64,000 nucleotides of DNA, taken from NCBI GenBank assembly GCA_963921425.1, contig OY992836.1:14339614-14403613 (forward strand), in the 5' to 3' direction. The number at the start of each line of letters is the position of its first letter. Position 1 is the first letter of the stretch. The notes beneath the pieces were generated by a model, which was not told the origin of the DNA, did no database searches, and saw only the letters and a program-made list of their open reading frames with translations. This DNA is from Dryas octopetala. Lineage: Eukaryota > Streptophyta > Magnoliopsida > Rosales > Rosaceae. Below are positions 46,206 to 58,734 of this stretch, one piece after another. The position numbers and the translations under genes are program-made.

Positions 46206-47703
46206 CCTATAGGCAAGGAGTAAAATTTCGGTTTCGAGGAAATTTTCGATGGAAATTTCGACGGAAATTTTCGCGGAAATTTCGATTAAAATTTCGATTT
46301 CGATAAAATTAGACAAAAACGACGGAAATTGCTATCAAAATACGGAAATTTTGAATGAAACTTGACCATATGTTTATTTAACATATTATCTACTACATTG
46401 ATAAAAAATATTGAAGAAATCAAATTATATAGTAGGTTTCATATGATATAAGGTGAATATAATGTGCGCTGGAGGCAAATACTGTTAAATAAAAATAGTT
46501 CACTAATTACTAATTACATAAAAATGACCTCTTTTTAAGAGATATTTAATCATTTTGAATCCAATTGTCCTTAAAACATATGTGGACAAATAAGAAAATG
46601 ACATGCATTGTTATTTTCTAAACCACTTAATCTAATAACCAAAAACAATCTAAATAGATTGTGAGATCCCAAAAAGTTGGTTTATAATTTATTTTGAAGT
46701 AAATAGTGATTTATTGATAATTATCTTGTTAATTCGGAGATATTAGAATTTTTCTGAGGAATTTTGGAAGGAAATAAATGAATTTGAAGTAGTAGAAAAA
46801 TAAAATTTATTAAGACGAGCTCACGAGATTTTACAGAACGTTTTTCGAACCTCGAAGTTAATTTTGGTAAATTATTTGAATTTTAAGTGATTTTGGCAAG
46901 TCATTGAGGAACAATAAAAATTAGAAAAAATTCAGTCTTAATTTTAGTCTTGTTGGAAAAGTCTCGGGTCAACGAGCGCATAGACGTAAATAAAACGTGT
47001 TTTTTTTTCTTTTTTTCTTTTTTTTTCTTTCCTTTTCTTTTCTTTTTCTTTTTTTCTTTTCTTTTTCTTTCTTTTCTTTTCTTTTCTTTCCTTCTTCCTT
47101 TTTTTTCTTTCCTTCTTCCTTTTCACCCGTGACTGCAGACTTACCTTTCTATTCTCCTCCCTCACTCACGCAGACCTCCCTCCCCCCTCACTCACGCAGA
47201 CCAACTTCTCTCCCTCCCCCCTCACTCCTCCCTCCTCCCTCCTCCCTCCTCTCTCCCTATTCTCTTCTCTCTCTTCTCTCTCCTCTCTCTCCCTCCCCCT
47301 CCCCGATCTCCTTCTCTTTTCTCTCCTCCCTCTCCCTCCCCCTCCCCGATCTCCTCTTCCCCGGATCTTCTCTCCCTCCGGCGACGGCGACCTCCTCTTC
47401 CCGATCTCTTCTCTTCCTCCGGCGACGGCGGCCCTCTCTCCCTCCGGTCTCTGCCTCCCTTCGATTTATACGCGAAATTTCGCTGAAATTTCGCCAAATT
47501 TCCAGAAATTTAACCAAAATGTGCTTGGGGCATTTTCGAAATTTCGGGCGAAATTTAAGAGAAATTTCGGCGAAATTACCAAAATTTCGGCGAAATTTTA
47601 ACGAAAAATAACGGATATGTGATAAAATTTCGGGATCCCTAAAAAACGAAAATTTCGCCAAAATTTCGGCGAAATTTTCGAAATTTCATTCCTTGCCTAT
47701 AGG
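46206..47703. mobile_element. hAT-like repeat family, copy 2 (with palindromic 8-bp TSD)
   Basis: The element 46214-47695 starts CAAGGAGTAAAATTTCG and ends, reversed, CAAGGAATGAAATTTCG. CCTATAGG flanks it at 46206-46213 and 47696-47703. The left about 290 bases are homologous to copies 1 and 3 (shared ACGGAAATTGCTATCAAA, CATATGTTTATTTAACATA, GTGCGCTGGAGGCAAATACT). The interior then diverges and includes a pyrimidine tract of about 460 bases. Both ends carry multiple AAATTTCG/CGAAATTT words. No transposase is seen. Confidence 0.8.
46997..47455. repeat. Long pyrimidine tract
   Basis: The + strand is almost pure T and C: TTTTCTTT words at 46997-47125, then CTCCCTCC words at 47150-47390, interrupted by a GC-rich patch with CGGCGACGG. 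It yields long meaningless frames on both strands. It could form triplex-prone DNA. Confidence 0.85.
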
Positions 47704-47760
47704 TTCCCTTTTTTTTGGCCTTTTTTGTTTTTGTTTTTAAGAAGCAAGGACAAGATACAC

Positions 47761-48076
47761 TAAGAGCATATTTGGTACACCGTATTAGATTCTAAATAGA
47801 AGTAAATAGTTCATGTCAGTTGTTTGGTGTCAACTTGTATTATTTAATTACCTGACTATGTAAACTGGACTGGGCTTTTAATACTCTCCTTACCTGAATA
47901 ACTAATACAACTCACACACCTGAGATTAAATAATACACGCTTAATTATAAAGATTTGGAAAAACAAAAACACTATTTTTATGTGAAAACCAACAGACCTC
48001 TTTTCATCTTATTCTCCCTAGGATTCTTCTCTGCTATCTTCTCCACATGCTATTTTCTTCGCTCTTCTCCAGCTAT

Positions 48077-48113
<37 letters not shown>

Positions 48114-48556
48114 ATATGCTTCTTCTATATACTTTTCTTTTCATCTACTCTTTCTTTATATATTTTCTCTTCTATGCATGATATCTAATTATCTCTTCTT
48201 ATCATTTCTTTCAGATTTATTCAATTATGAGAATTGGTTAGTTCATGTCCTCTTGTCCTATAGATCTTGGCAAAAACAAAAGAAAAAAAAAATTGCTTGT
48301 CATATGAATCTTGCCAAAAATAATGTGTGTCATATGAATTTCAATTTCCACTAAGTTTTCAAAAAAAAAAAAAAAAAGTCTGATCCGCTGCTATTCGACG
48401 GAGCATCAAACACAATATAACTTAGTCAGATTGTTTATTCGGAACAGTACCAAACGCTTGATAATATTCTGGATAAACAGTCAGTACTCTCCGGAACAGA
48501 TTAATATTATCCAACAGAAATTAGTCAGTACAGTCCGACATACCAAACGAGCCTTA
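47761..48556. mobile_element. Possible hAT-like element with internal (CT)n
   Basis: The left end TAAGAGCATATTTGGTA and the right end, reversed, TAAGGCTCGTTTGGTA resemble common plant hAT MITE ends. The interior has a (CT)n run at about 48080-48111 and no gene. No matching target duplication was found, so ends are approximate. Confidence 0.45.
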
Positions 48557-49574
48557 AATGTTAAAACATTCAGTATGATTATAAAGTTGGAGACTTTATC
48601 ACCTAAGTGCATAAAAAAAATCTATAATTCAACAAATAACAATAGCGCGTCCTTAATTAATGCTTAATTAAGTAATGCTTAAATGACAAAGTCTTTAATT
48701 CAACAATAGTACTAATATAAAACAAAAGCGTACGTAATAAAAACTAAAATGTACGTACTGATATATGTATAATGAATCTAAAAAAGCAATCAAATGGGTA
48801 AATGAGCCTAGAATAGAGGTATCAAACGAAAGAGGTCACCTTAAGGGCACAATCACTATATGATTAAAACGGGCATGAGCATGAAATAGATAAGCAAATG
48901 CGATAGGCTGAGCCGAAATTATTAGCAGGCACGGCACGACACCAGTAAGACAGGAGCCAAGTATGGCACAAGCATAAGCATAAGTATGAAATAAGTCTGA
49001 ACTAGACACAACTCAATTAACATTGTTTTATCTTTTCTTAAAGAAATTTTCAACTAGAAAATTTAATTTTCTAAACAAAAATGTTAATATTAATAAGTAT
49101 TCTCACCTAAAACACAAAAAGAAAATAAGTCCGAATTAGGCACCAGACGCGAGCATGAATGGGAGATGTATTAAATCTAAATCTCAACTATCTTGATTGG
49201 TACGAGCATGACACGATTTTTAGAGGCAACTAATTACTAGCTAAGCTTAATCAAAAGCTCTGCACTTGTACATTTTATTTTGACAAAATGGATCCCTTTT
49301 ACGTGTGGGGTACTATGCTGAAATTCATTAGTTTAACATAAGCTAAAGACAACAAGGTTGAGTCCAAAAAATGAAGGATAAATGCAACGTACTTGGATTA
49401 ATACAACCAAAAAGCCGGTAGTTTTCTATGCAGACTCCATCATCACGTACTCTCATTGACTTGGATTGCATTTCTTCATTTGTATATTTCAACAAAGTCT
49501 GCATGATATTTAGGCATGATATGGGCCCCTCAATGAATTTCCACCCAATTTTTAGAGACGGCAATGAATATATA
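48557..49574. other. Intergenic DNA, nothing recognised
   Basis: AT-rich; words such as GAGCATGA and AAATAAGTC recur between 48870 and 49160 without forming a regular array. No gene is supported. Confidence 0.4.
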
Positions 49575-50123
49575 AGTGCAAATTTGCTCGCCACCTCTAA
49601 GAGTGGTGAGTATCACCACTTTATTTATAGAGTGATATTCTAAATTAAGAGTGCAAATTTGCTCACCACCTCTAAAAGTGGTGAGTATCACCACTTTATT
49701 TATAGAGTGATATTCTAAATTAAGAGTGCAAATTTGCTCACCACCTCTAAAAGTGGTGATGCTCACCACTTTATCTATTAGATGACATGTGTCCTTTAAA
49801 TTAATTTTAGTTAACAATTTTAAATTAATAAATTCTGATATAATAATGAGGTGAGAGAAAATCACTTTCTTCCAAAACTTACCTGTCTTTCTTCCAAAAT
49901 CACAAGAAACAAAATCAGGAAAATAAAATAAAGGGGAAAGAGAGTGTGAGAATTGAAAAAGACAGGTAAGTTTTAGAAGAAAGTGATTTTCTCTCACCTC
50001 ATTATTATATCAGAATTTATTAATTTAAAATTGTTAACTAGAGTTAATTTAGAGGACACATGTCATCCTATAGATAAAGTGGTGATGCTCACCACTTTTA
50101 GAGGTGGTGAGCAAATTTGCACT
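49575..50123. mobile_element. Foldback MITE with a tandemly amplified left end
   Basis: The MITE body is 49725-50123. Both ends carry AGTGCAAATTTGCTCACCAC (the right as its complement), and the arms are complementary almost to the centre, including TTTTCTCTCACCTCATTATT. To the left, the terminal 75 bases are repeated directly: units start at 49575, 49650 and 49725. Each unit ends with TAGAGTGATATTCTAAATTA. No TSD is evident, perhaps because of the amplification. Confidence 0.8.
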
Positions 50124-53100
50124 CTATCACACCATGCAATTTGGGATCAAACCTAATTAAAGATTTATATTAATAGGTAAGATTGCTCAAGCGAAAAAAT
50201 AAAAATAAAATTGGTTATAAAGTTGTTAATATTACATGCACTTGGTCAGATAAGCAACTTTCAAATTAAAACTCACTCCCAACATGAAATTGATTCACCA
50301 TTCATGTTTTTTTTTTCCCCTTGGTTTTCTATATATAGTCAAAAATGTTATTTAAATTTATATTTATATTAAAGAGCGAATTGGATGAAAATCTAAAACA
50401 ATGTTGTTTAAACAATCAAATAAAATTGATTTTAATTACAATAAACACAATATCAATAAAAAAAAAACATAAACATGAATCTAAACCTTTGTTAGTTTGA
50501 AAGAAACAAGCATATGGACACCCTAAGCATATACAATGAGTCATGTACCCACACTAAGATATATTAATAAGTTATTATTTATATCGGCTTAATATACACA
50601 ATATAATGTAATACGATCAAGTTATAATTTAGTCGTAAAGTACTTATTTCCCATATTACGACAAAAAAGGACGAAAGAAAAAAACACATGCTTGTTGGTG
50701 TGTGATATACACATAAATATGTCAAAACTATAATTGGAGGAGTTCAAATGATACAAGATCTTTTATTAGAAACTGATATAGATTAATTTAATAGGCCAAT
50801 TAAACTACTAATTAAAAGACAGGATAAGCTTAAAGCCTTAAGCAAAACTCTTGTGAGTCCCTTAACTATAATTGTGCTCTGTAAGGAGTAAGGACCCTAC
50901 AGTGCTTTTTTGGTCCAAATGCACGTAGCTTTGTGTCCCTTAAGTTGGTGACATTTGCTTGCTATTAAATTTATAGGGTCCATCTGATGATCTGCTGATG
51001 GTGCAAAAAGCTGGGTCTCCGCACAGGATTTGCAGGTAAAATAATGAATCTCTTGCCCATCCTGCAATCAATGTTTTTCATACGATTCATACATAAACTA
51101 TACACACACATATATATATATATATATATATTAGTAACTTAGTATGTTACTACAAACTGATCACATTGTTTGATAACCCATCAAAGTTAGAACTTGATTA
51201 ATTTATGAACAATTAATTGTACTCAATGATGAAAGTACATAGTTAATATTGTCAAATATTGGATATATAGGCTTGCTGGTGTTTATCAACATTTATGAGA
51301 ACAACGTACCATCATTACCCTTTTCCTTGCTTTTGCTTTCTATTAAAGGATATGCATCTTTATTTTCGACATTATTTAACTTTTAATATGGATCGATTTT
51401 TATATGTGTCTCAAATTTAATTAAAGGCGTTACTTGTGTGTGTTTTTTTTTTTCTTTCTTGAAATGAGGGACGGTACTTGCGTTTGATACATGAGTCATG
51501 ACATGACACGGCAGTTTAAAATATAAAATTAAAATTAACTTTTATATTTGACGTGATCATTTATATATATGCAGTATTTGAAATTTGTAATATAAGATTT
51601 AGATCGAATTATATTAAAAGTTAGTGGCAAGTTGACAATAAAATCTACCGAATTGTCTCAAAGTGTAAGGATAAAGTATTTGATGAAATGTCTCAAAAAA
51701 GTATTTTATTGAGTTAGAAAAATGTTTAGGCTTGCTTGTGCACATTTCTACCACTGCATGCCCAAAATAACTAAATTACCTTAATTATTAACGGGTAAAA
51801 ACTTCAAATACATTGGCATAAATACTTTAACCGGGTTCTTGAAGTCCATTAATATCTTTCTCATCCATGCATGTGCTTTTGGCAACCCTATATTTCTTTC
51901 ACTCTCATGTTCCTTTCATGATATGTAGCTTGCCAGGTCAGTTTGATGCACAATGGAAAACCACCAGTCATTGACCAATTAAATACCCAACCTATATATT
52001 TATACAATTTGGTTTAAAGAGAGTTGGGAAAGGACAGGCCTATAGCTAGCTACCTTGCTAGGACAAGGACTATAGGAGGTGAATATCTCACACTTTTCCA
52101 ATAGGTTCCACCATCTCCTTTGACACCAATTCACTAAAAAAGGTGATTCCATCTCTTTTGCAATTGTGATAGGGACAAAAGATGGCCAGTGGCCATGGTT
52201 CAATCCCCCTTCCAAACCCATAAAAGCATAATGATGTTGCAGCCATGACAAAAGGACAAAAGAAAAGAAAACACAAGAGTTTTACATGGTTAAATGGGAT
52301 TGTCTACATCGATCTATTAGATAGCAATATCAAATCTAAGAAAAATATTATAGGCTCAAACAACCCTCTACATATTTTCTTAATATTTCATAATCTAAGC
52401 ACGAATACCTCATACGTAAAAGACTAACAACTATTAATTAATTTAGATTGTACTCTAATTAAATAGTTAGAAAAATTCACCCACCCTAATTTCTTAATTC
52501 TAAAAGAAGAATATTTATAGTAAGAGACTTGACTTTAAAATAAAATGAATTAATTTGGGAAAAATACCAATAAAATAAAACTATTCCTAGATAGAACACT
52601 TGTACCCGAGACCTAATAGGAGCAGAAAAAACCTAATATTATACACAATGAATGGATTTGGTCCACACGTCTAATACAAGTTTTGTAAAGACTTCCATTT
52701 ATAGGCAGCCAATAAACTTTTGTGTCAAATTAAACAAGTTAATGCAATATCATATTTTTGCATAACCTACTATGTAGAAAAGAAACTAAACAAATGTTTC
52801 AAACAAAAGAAACTAAACAAATACAGATATGAGATATATGCACCGTGTACGCAAGGGAGACAAGGAAAGAGAGGAAATTATTTGTTAAGAATTTAGGGTT
52901 TAGAGTGAATGAATTTGTGAGACAATGAGCTAGCTAGCTAGCTAGCGAAGAGCCTGAGATAAATAGTTTGACAAACCAGATAGGTTACAACTTTTATGGA
53001 TTGGAAAGATGAGCATATCGACGATATCCAGCGTGACCCAGCAAACTCCAAATTCGGTAAGGCAACGCGATCAAACTCCTCACCTCCCTCACCAAAGCAT

Positions 53101-55136
53101 TAAATACCTAAACTCTTTAAACAAGATTGTTGGGCACCACAGTGTCCCTTGTCATGTCAATGTCCCCATAATATATAGGACAACTGTTTAATTAGCCTTA
53201 TCTATCTAGCTATATTATACAGTTTGCTTATGAAGTTATGATACTTCTATCGTGTGATATATACATAAACCGATTAAATGATAAAAAAGATTTGTACTTT
53301 AGTAGTGGTAAAGTAAAATTCGTTAAGATTTAAGGATATAAAATGTGTTTGCATGTATGGTAGATATTTTTCATATATTATTAAGATTGTTCATAATAAG
53401 AAATTCAAGTGAAACAATATATGGACAAATTGACTATTTTCCCTATAAGAAATTCAACCATATTCTTATCTCATCAAACCATTTTAATAACATATTTATA
53501 GATTAAAGTTGATACAGTAATTATACTCTCTACTTTAAATCTATCTTCTTCTTTTCTCTAATCGTCATCACGTTACACATGCATTGCTTGTGTTTATCAA
53601 ATAAAATAATAGTCTCTCTTACCTTTTCATTTTTAACTTTTTTCGTAAAACTTTCAGATCGGTTAAGATTTTTTTACATAACTGAAAGAAGGAAAAAAAT
53701 GGTGGCCCACATTTAAAATATTTTGACAATTCGTATCCTTCTTAAAATGTAATAGGTTAACTTGGTAAGACTTCTAGCAAATCCATTTTCAATGTATAAA
53801 ACCATGAAATAAGATCATAAGATCATCCTCGAATGCTGTAAATTTGGGAACCCCCAACCCCAATTTTCTTTATACTTTATATCATGACTTTGATACATTT
53901 CTTTATGGTATCATTTTGTGAAGCTTTATTGGGACAAATACAATATCGAAAAGCAATCTTTATTTATTGTATGTCATCATTTTATTAGTTTCTTTTCTTT
54001 TGGAATGGGTGATTCAGTAACATAGGGTTCCAACATCAACACATCCTTCAGAGTGCCGAGTGCCGAGTGCCAACAAAGTGTACCAAAAAACATAAAAACT
54101 AATTAGGAACCACAGAGCTATTGGGTCTGTATATTTGGGCTGACTTGTAAGCTAGGTGCCCCATTTTTTTCCAATCTATTTGTAAGTTGTTATTTGAGGA
54201 CCAGTGTTGGGTTGGCTACCCCCAGATCGGTCCGTTTAGATTGTTGGTAATTTGGGCCTTAGGCCTCCATGGTACCAACAAAAGACATCTACATAAGTTG
54301 TTCAATAGTTCAATGTTGTACATAGTGGGCCATTTTATTGAAATAAATTTTACTTCAGAGTTTATATTTGTGATCTCTAAAATGAAATATTGATTCCCAA
54401 TTTAAAATGAACTCTACTACTGCAAATTCTTCTTTTACTTTTAGACCTTAGTTCAATTTTTTGCAATAAAATTGAAATGAACCTCACCACTGTAAATGCT
54501 TTAAAATCTATAAATTAAACCGCTTAAGATAGATGCTTTTAAGGGACCAAATAGCTATTTGGTCTAGTTGTAATGTTGGAATAAGTCTCCAAGTTCAACT
54601 CTCTCTTCTTCAAATAAAAAAAAATTGCTTTTCAGAAACTTAAATTAAGAAATAAGTGAGGGACAACGTTTTTAAAGATAAGATATGCCTTTGTATCGCA
54701 ATCAATTGTTCATTGAAGTGAATCCAAGTCTAGTATGCAATATCCCTTAGATGGGTAGTTCTCAGAAGATTGACAATTACTAAAATATTTTTGTCCGATC
54801 ACTCAAATTCATATGAATGTATTAGAGTTACCAAACTTGATTATCAAATATTATGTCGATATATCTATTAATTTCTTATTGATTGAAAATAAATGAGCCT
54901 CGTGATAGGGCAAGATTTGAATCAATAACACATTATAATGTTATTTAATGAAAAATTTAATACTCAGTTCATATCGTAAAAACCAAAACCATATAAAACC
55001 CTCTTGCCCTTAAATTCTTGAAACAAAACCGTGTCCGGGGACTGTAAGCCATAGAGTAGAAGCACCAACCCCGAGATGCAGCTATAAAGAAGACTACAAA
55101 GCAAGGTACTTCAACCAAGATTGTTGAACATTTGCA
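50124..55136. other. Five kb of AT-rich intergenic DNA
   Basis: No protein gene is supported. Simple repeats include (TA)n at about 51110-51131 and (GCTA)n at about 52930-52945. A possible SINE is listed at 54553-54628. Frames of 60-85 codons near 52000-52270 show no recognisable protein. Confidence 0.45.
54553..54628 (+). mobile_element. SINE-like sequence
   Basis: TGGTCTAGTTGTAATG (from 54560) resembles a Pol III A-box and AAGTTCAACTC (54591-54601) a B-box, at tRNA-like spacing. An A-run (about 54617-54626) follows. This fits a short plant SINE or tRNA-derived remnant. Confidence 0.4.
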
Positions 55137-55186
55137 GTCCCACATCGAACAGTCTAGCAAATTGGATAGCGGAGTTGACTATAAAA
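55137..55186 (+). promoter_or_regulatory. Upstream sequence element and TATA box of the U2 snRNA gene
   Basis: GTCCCACATCG at 55137-55147 matches the plant snRNA upstream sequence element (consensus RTCCCACATCG). TATAAAA is at 55180-55186. The 32-base gap between them is the spacing of RNA polymerase II snRNA promoters in plants; Pol III versions are about 10 bases closer. The RNA starts 25 bases after the TATA box. Confidence 0.9.
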
Positions 55187-55211
55187 CAGGCGGTCTTAGA
55201 AAATTGGAAGC

Positions 55212-55407
55212 ATACCTTTCTCGGCCTTTTGGCTAAGATCAAGTGTAGTATCTGTTCTTATCAGTTTAATATCTGATACGTGGGCCAATGGTCCACACGA
55301 TATTAAATTTATTTTTTATGGGAGAAAGCCCAACGATGTAGCGTGCTACTGGGGCTCTCGAGTGTCGCCCAAGCGTTGCAGTACTGCATGGGCCTGGCTC
55401 AACCCAC
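55212..55407 (+). ncRNA. U2: U2 spliceosomal snRNA
   Basis: The sequence starts ATACCTTTCTCGGCCTTTTG, the invariant U2 5' end. The branch-point recognition word GTAGTA lies at 55245-55250, exactly nucleotides 34-39 of the RNA. An Sm-site-like ATTTTTTATGG is at about 55311-55321. The 3' half (GGGGCTCTCGAGTGTCGCCC) forms the stem-loop expected near the 3' end. Length is about 196 nucleotides, normal for plants. U2 base-pairs with intron branch sites in the spliceosome. The promoter and 3' signal are intact, so this looks like a working gene and not one of the common U2 pseudogenes. Confidence 0.94.
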
Positions 55408-55421
55408 CTACACTAGTTCAA
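55405..55421 (+). terminator. 3' end-formation box of the U2 gene
   Basis: The sequence ACCTACACTAGTTCAA fits the plant snRNA 3' box (CA, a short gap, then AGTNNAA; here AGTTCAA) directly after the RNA end. Confidence 0.7.
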
Positions 55422-55710
55422 ATTTGTTCCATGTTTTAAATAATTAAATGTACTTGGGCCTTTTAGGCTATTACCTTTTTTGATCAAGAAAAAAAAAAAA
55501 AAAAAAAAAAAACTGAACAGTGATGGAAAACGCAACTGTGAATCACTGCAAATTTTTGGACTTTCAAATTCTAATTTTTCTTTTTCTTAATCTTGGTAAT
55601 TTTTGAATTTGTAGTTGTTCAAGATTTTCATAAAATATTCTAAAGCTCTTAAAAGTTTATAACTTGTAATTATTCTAGGATACTAGAAAACAATAAAAAC
55701 ACAAAATAAA

Positions 55711-56898
55711 GAAACTACTAAAGAATTAAATTTCGGATTTCAAGAAAATTGAAGATTTTTAAATTTCGACAAAAATTAGACACAAACGACGGAAATCGCT
55801 ATTAAATACGAAATTTTTTAATGAAACTTTATCATATGTTTATTTAACATATTATCTACTAAATTAATAAGAAATATTGAAGAAACCAAATTATATAGTA
55901 GGTTTTATGTGATATAAGGTAATTATAATGCGCGCTAAAACAAATACTGTTAAATAAAATTAATATAATAAATAAATAAAATTAGTATATTATTTCTACT
56001 GTATAATTTACTTATACACTAAAATTTAAATCCTAATACTCAATATACTCTATATACCTTAATATTCTTTATACTCTATAATTTATACATTAAACCCTAT
56101 ATACTCTATATTCTTTAGGATATTAGGTTTTAGGCCCTTTAGAATATTTTTAATTATTTTTTTATATATAAATGTATTAAAGTTTAAGGTTTAAAATAAC
56201 TAAACGAAATCTCAAACCTTTTTTTTTATTTCTAATTGCCCAAAGACCCCAAACCCACCCCCTCATTTTTTTTACTTACTTTTTTTCTTGTGCCTCTCTC
56301 TTCAGTTTTTTTAATTTTTTTTAATTTTTTAATTTTTTTTATCTTTCCTTCATTTTTTCTCATGCCTCTCACCCAGCCAAGCTTTGTCTTTAGTGAGTGT
56401 AACAACCCAAATTTTGGTTTATGGTAATTTTGTTACTTAAAATTTTCAAACTTATTTTAAAGTTTGTTTAAATGAATTAAAAATTTTCTTAAGTTTATTT
56501 TAACTAACTTAGACCTTTGGTTGTGGTTTTAGAGCTTAGTTGTACGTAAATGAATTTTAGAAAATGAAAATTCAAGAATTTGGTGATTTTTTTTTTTCAA
56601 ATTAAATTATGAGAGTAGGATTTTTCATAATTTTTTTGAAAGCAATTTGACTATTTTGAGGTCATATGAAATTAGTACTCATCAATACGAGTCTTTAGAA
56701 TTTTTTGATGAATTATTTGGAGTCTCGAGCTATTTTTGGTGAATTTTTGAAGTTGGAGAAATTAGAAAATAGAAAATAGGAAAATTTAAATTTCGGCGAA
56801 ATATTCACGAAAAATTTTTAAACACGTGTTTCAATTTCGGAACCCTAAAAAAACAAAATTTCGCCGAAAATTTCAAAATTTAATACCTTGGAAACCAC
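55711..56898. mobile_element. hAT-like repeat family, copy 3
   Basis: The element 55719-56890 ends TAATACCTTG, the complement of CAAGGTATTA that opens copy 1. Its left end is slightly decayed (TAAAGAATTAAATTTCGG). The flanks GAAACTAC (55711-55718) and GAAACCAC (56891-56898) form an 8-base duplication with one mismatch. It aligns with copy 1 over nearly its whole length. It contains no coding sequence. Confidence 0.75.
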
Positions 56899-56974
56899 TC
56901 ACTCAATCATAATAAAAAAAATGTAATATGAGTTTCGAATTTAGAACCTCCTTTTATGAAAATGAGAATGAGTG

Positions 56975-57270
56975 TAGGGCCCGTTTGGCACTGCTTCTTA
57001 GAAACGCTTATAATCAGTAGCGCTTTTGTTGGAAGTGCTTCTGCTCATAAGCACATATAAATTTTTTAAAAAAATTCAAGTGTTTCATGCAAAAGCACTT
57101 GGAAGTGCTTCTTGAAGAAGTACTTGACATGTGCTTTTCAAAAAATCACTTAAAAGCGCTTTTATAATTCAAAAGCGCTTTTATTTATTTCTGCCAAACG
57201 CAACCAAAAGCGTTTTTACTAATTTAAAAATGCTTTTGTCAATTTTAAAAGCAGTGTCAAACGGACCCTA
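56975..57270. mobile_element. hAT-like MITE
   Basis: The left end TAGGGCCCGTTTGGCACTGC pairs with the right end, reversed, TAGGGTCCGTTTGACACTGC. The interior is dense with AAAAGCGCTTTT and AAGTGCTT words on both arms, so it folds back. This is a widespread plant MITE type. I did not find a clean TSD. Confidence 0.75.
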
Positions 57271-57869
57271 AATGATTATTGACAAATATTTAAATTTCTT
57301 TATCAATGAGGTTTAACCAACTCAACCTATTTTCTTACATGAATTGCGTGTGACTTGATTACTATTTACTAGTAAAGATAAACATAAATTTGAATCAATT
57401 AATGTACTGTCTAACAACCAAACATAATGATAGAAGAATACAAACAGACAAACATGTGTATACTATTACTATGAACATGATGTCGTGAGAAAGTATTTTT
57501 CAAAATATTTATATGATAGAAGAATAAACTTGTTTGATTAAGAGAGATCACATGAGGATGAGGAGGGACGAGGGATCATGAGTTGGTTGCTTGATCGATT
57601 AAGGTCTGGGCCTATGTAGATTGCGGTGACAATCAAAGTTCGGACTATTGCTTGTAGGAGCATCAATGACAAAACAATAATGCTAGTTGTCCCACATTTT
57701 TTCTCTTATATTTGTATTTCATTTGATGTGTCATTACATTACTAGAATGATATTTCTTTTTTCTTTTTTAGGTTGTATTTTTTAATTTTTAATGTCCAAT
57801 GTATGAATGCCATGTAAGATGGTATGAAATTGTGGTATAAAAATGTGGTAAGGTAGTATTACTGATGAC

Positions 57870-58470
57870 GAAGCGACACTTTATATTGCGTAAACACCGA
57901 TATTTTGGTAAGCATAATAAGTTTAATAGTTAACATAAAGTAAATTTGGAAAAATTAATCAAAAAAAGAGAGACGACAACCAATTCTCAAGGACAAAAAA
58001 GTAAATTTGGGAAATAGCTAACTGACCATTGGATTTAAGCCGACGATCTCAACCATTCGGATCCGGATATAATTCAAAAACCGTTATATTTTATTATATA
58101 AACTAGCCGCTTCACACTTGTTTTTTATTGCGCAAACACTGATATTTTGGCAAGCATAATTTGTTTAATAGGCTTATCATATTTTTATTCTCAAATCACA
58201 AATATAAACAAATGTAGTTGTTCAACCCAAATGAAAGACAAAAAAAAATTGAATATGTGAAATTAATGAGAAATTAATTAATGAGAGAGAATCAAGAGAA
58301 AATTAATTAAGAAGAGAGAAGCGGCAAACAAATTCTCATGGGCGAGAAAATAAATTTAGAAAATTGATAACTGACCATTGAATTTAAATAGGAACGATTT
58401 TAGTCATTTGAAGTATAAATTTTAAAATTCAAAAACCAAAAACCGTTTTTTATTATTATATAGATTTATT
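57870..58470. repeat. Two-copy local duplication upstream of RPC5
   Basis: A block at about 57870-58105 (TTGCGTAAACACCGATATTTTG, then GCTAACTGACCATTGGATTT, then AAAAACCGTTATATTTTATT, in that order) recurs at about 58110-58465 in the same orientation and order with divergence. Both copies end with TTATTATATA followed by T/A-rich DNA. The second copy lies within about 270 bases of the RPC5 ATG and may contribute to its promoter. Confidence 0.6.
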
Positions 58471-58734
58471 TGATTTAAAAATATATTTTAATTTTTACCT
58501 TTATAACAGAAAATGTTGGACTCAGCAACCGACTCAACCCCGCCTCCAAGCCCCTCGCGGTTTCAACATAACTCGCCGCTAATTTACAAAACCCCACGCA
58601 CACAGAACCTCACCCAAAAAACCCACAAATAAAAAAATAAAAAAAAACAACGCACAAAGAAGAACCTCTCAGTCACCAGCTCTGTGTTCCGTCGTCCCCG
58701 TTCACCGGAGCTAGAGAAACGCGGAGCTCCGAGT

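Noticed and set aside
46944-47661. Several frames of 60-200 codons rich in Lys/Arg/Glu or Phe/Ser/Pro
   Set aside because: They arise from the pyrimidine tract within a hAT-like element and show only low-complexity residues.
49530-49997. 155-codon minus-strand frame with repeated VVILTTFRGGEQICTLN units
   Set aside because: The repeats come from the tandem MITE ends, not from a protein repeat family.
52000-52276. Frames of 62-83 codons near a GGTTCAATCCCCC word
   Set aside because: No recognisable protein; the B-box-like word lacks a properly spaced A-box.
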